The notes beneath the pieces are model-generated. The model saw only the letters and a program-made list of their open reading frames with translations, ran no database searches and had not been told where the DNA came from. The translations under genes were made by a program, and so were the position numbers. This document shows, piece by piece, positions 63,909 to 64,000 of a stretch of 64,000 bases of DNA; within the stretch, counting starts at the first letter, position 1, and each line of letters starts with the position of its first letter. The stretch spans positions 124,001 to 188,000 of the forward strand of contig JBDWQJ010000008.1 of assembly GCA_039986595.1 (NCBI GenBank), written 5' to 3'. The DNA is from Lentilitoribacter sp039986595. GTDB lineage: Bacteria; Pseudomonadota; Alphaproteobacteria; Rhizobiales; Rhizobiaceae.

Positions 63909-64000
63909 AAATTCATCAAGATCTTGAATTGGTCCTCTCCTCTAAAGCTCCAATATAGAAAATAGATCAAGGTATATCACCTTGCAACGCCTAATCATTA

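Overview
The window reads as a chromosomal segment of a marine-type alphaproteobacterium, most likely Hyphomicrobiales (Rhizobiales) or a close relative. This rests on a CpdR-type receiver protein, TTAA-N7-TTAA (CtrA-type) boxes, an aa3-oxidase subunit IV of the alphaproteobacterial kind, heterotetrameric sarcosine oxidase, and a taurine/sulfoacetaldehyde pathway. Base composition is moderately low in GC. Coding density is high and I see no IS element, integrase, phage gene, CRISPR array or rRNA. The one RNA gene I am sure of is tRNA-Val(GAC).

Layout. 1-6 kb: lytic transglycosylase (partial), galU, HisN-like phosphatase, N-formylglutamate amidohydrolase family gene, cpdR, tRNA-Val, pgm. 6-11 kb: sarcosine oxidase operon soxBDAG (minus strand). 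11-19 kb: rpsU, TPR lipoprotein, a cytochrome oxidase subunit, a FeeM/LuxI-like acyltransferase preceded by three CtrA boxes, a GGDEF-EAL protein, a 2-hydroxyacid dehydrogenase, LacI and MarR regulators. 19-24 kb: a zinc-type locus (creatininase-family protein, CobW GTPase, WD40 protein, ZevA/ZevB-like transporter pair). 24-34 kb: acetyltransferase, aminotransferase, a candidate small RNA, a molybdate transporter with fused ModA-ModB, KDPG aldolase, trhO, and a gltX-lysS pair. 34-36 kb: an unusual membrane-anchored lysine/alanine-rich protein.

36-59 kb is the most coherent block and looks like an organosulfonate catabolic island. It holds soeABC (sulfite dehydrogenase), tauABC (taurine ABC importer), tauR (MocR-type regulator), an XRE-cupin regulator with a translationally coupled trio (two DMGDH-family flavoproteins around a PPOX-family protein), a degenerate GGDEF protein, a second PPOX protein, pta and xsc, then an IclR regulator and an aldehyde dehydrogenase. 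Taurine would enter by TauABC, sulfoacetaldehyde would be split by Xsc to sulfite and acetyl phosphate, Pta would make acetyl-CoA, and SoeABC would oxidise sulfite. A shared 13-mer pattern, CTGG-N2-CTATTGG, lies upstream of soeA, of tauA, and in the tauR/XRE intergenic region, which ties the DMGDH operon to this regulon. No taurine aminotransferase or TauXY is in the window, so the two DMGDH-type enzymes are candidates for processing (N-methylated) taurine.

The window ends with a cold-shock protein, a LysR regulator, a DUF4864 protein, and two molybdenum-cofactor genes (MobA-like fusion, XdhC). Molybdenum is a theme: the transporter and the cofactor genes would all serve molybdoenzymes such as SoeA.
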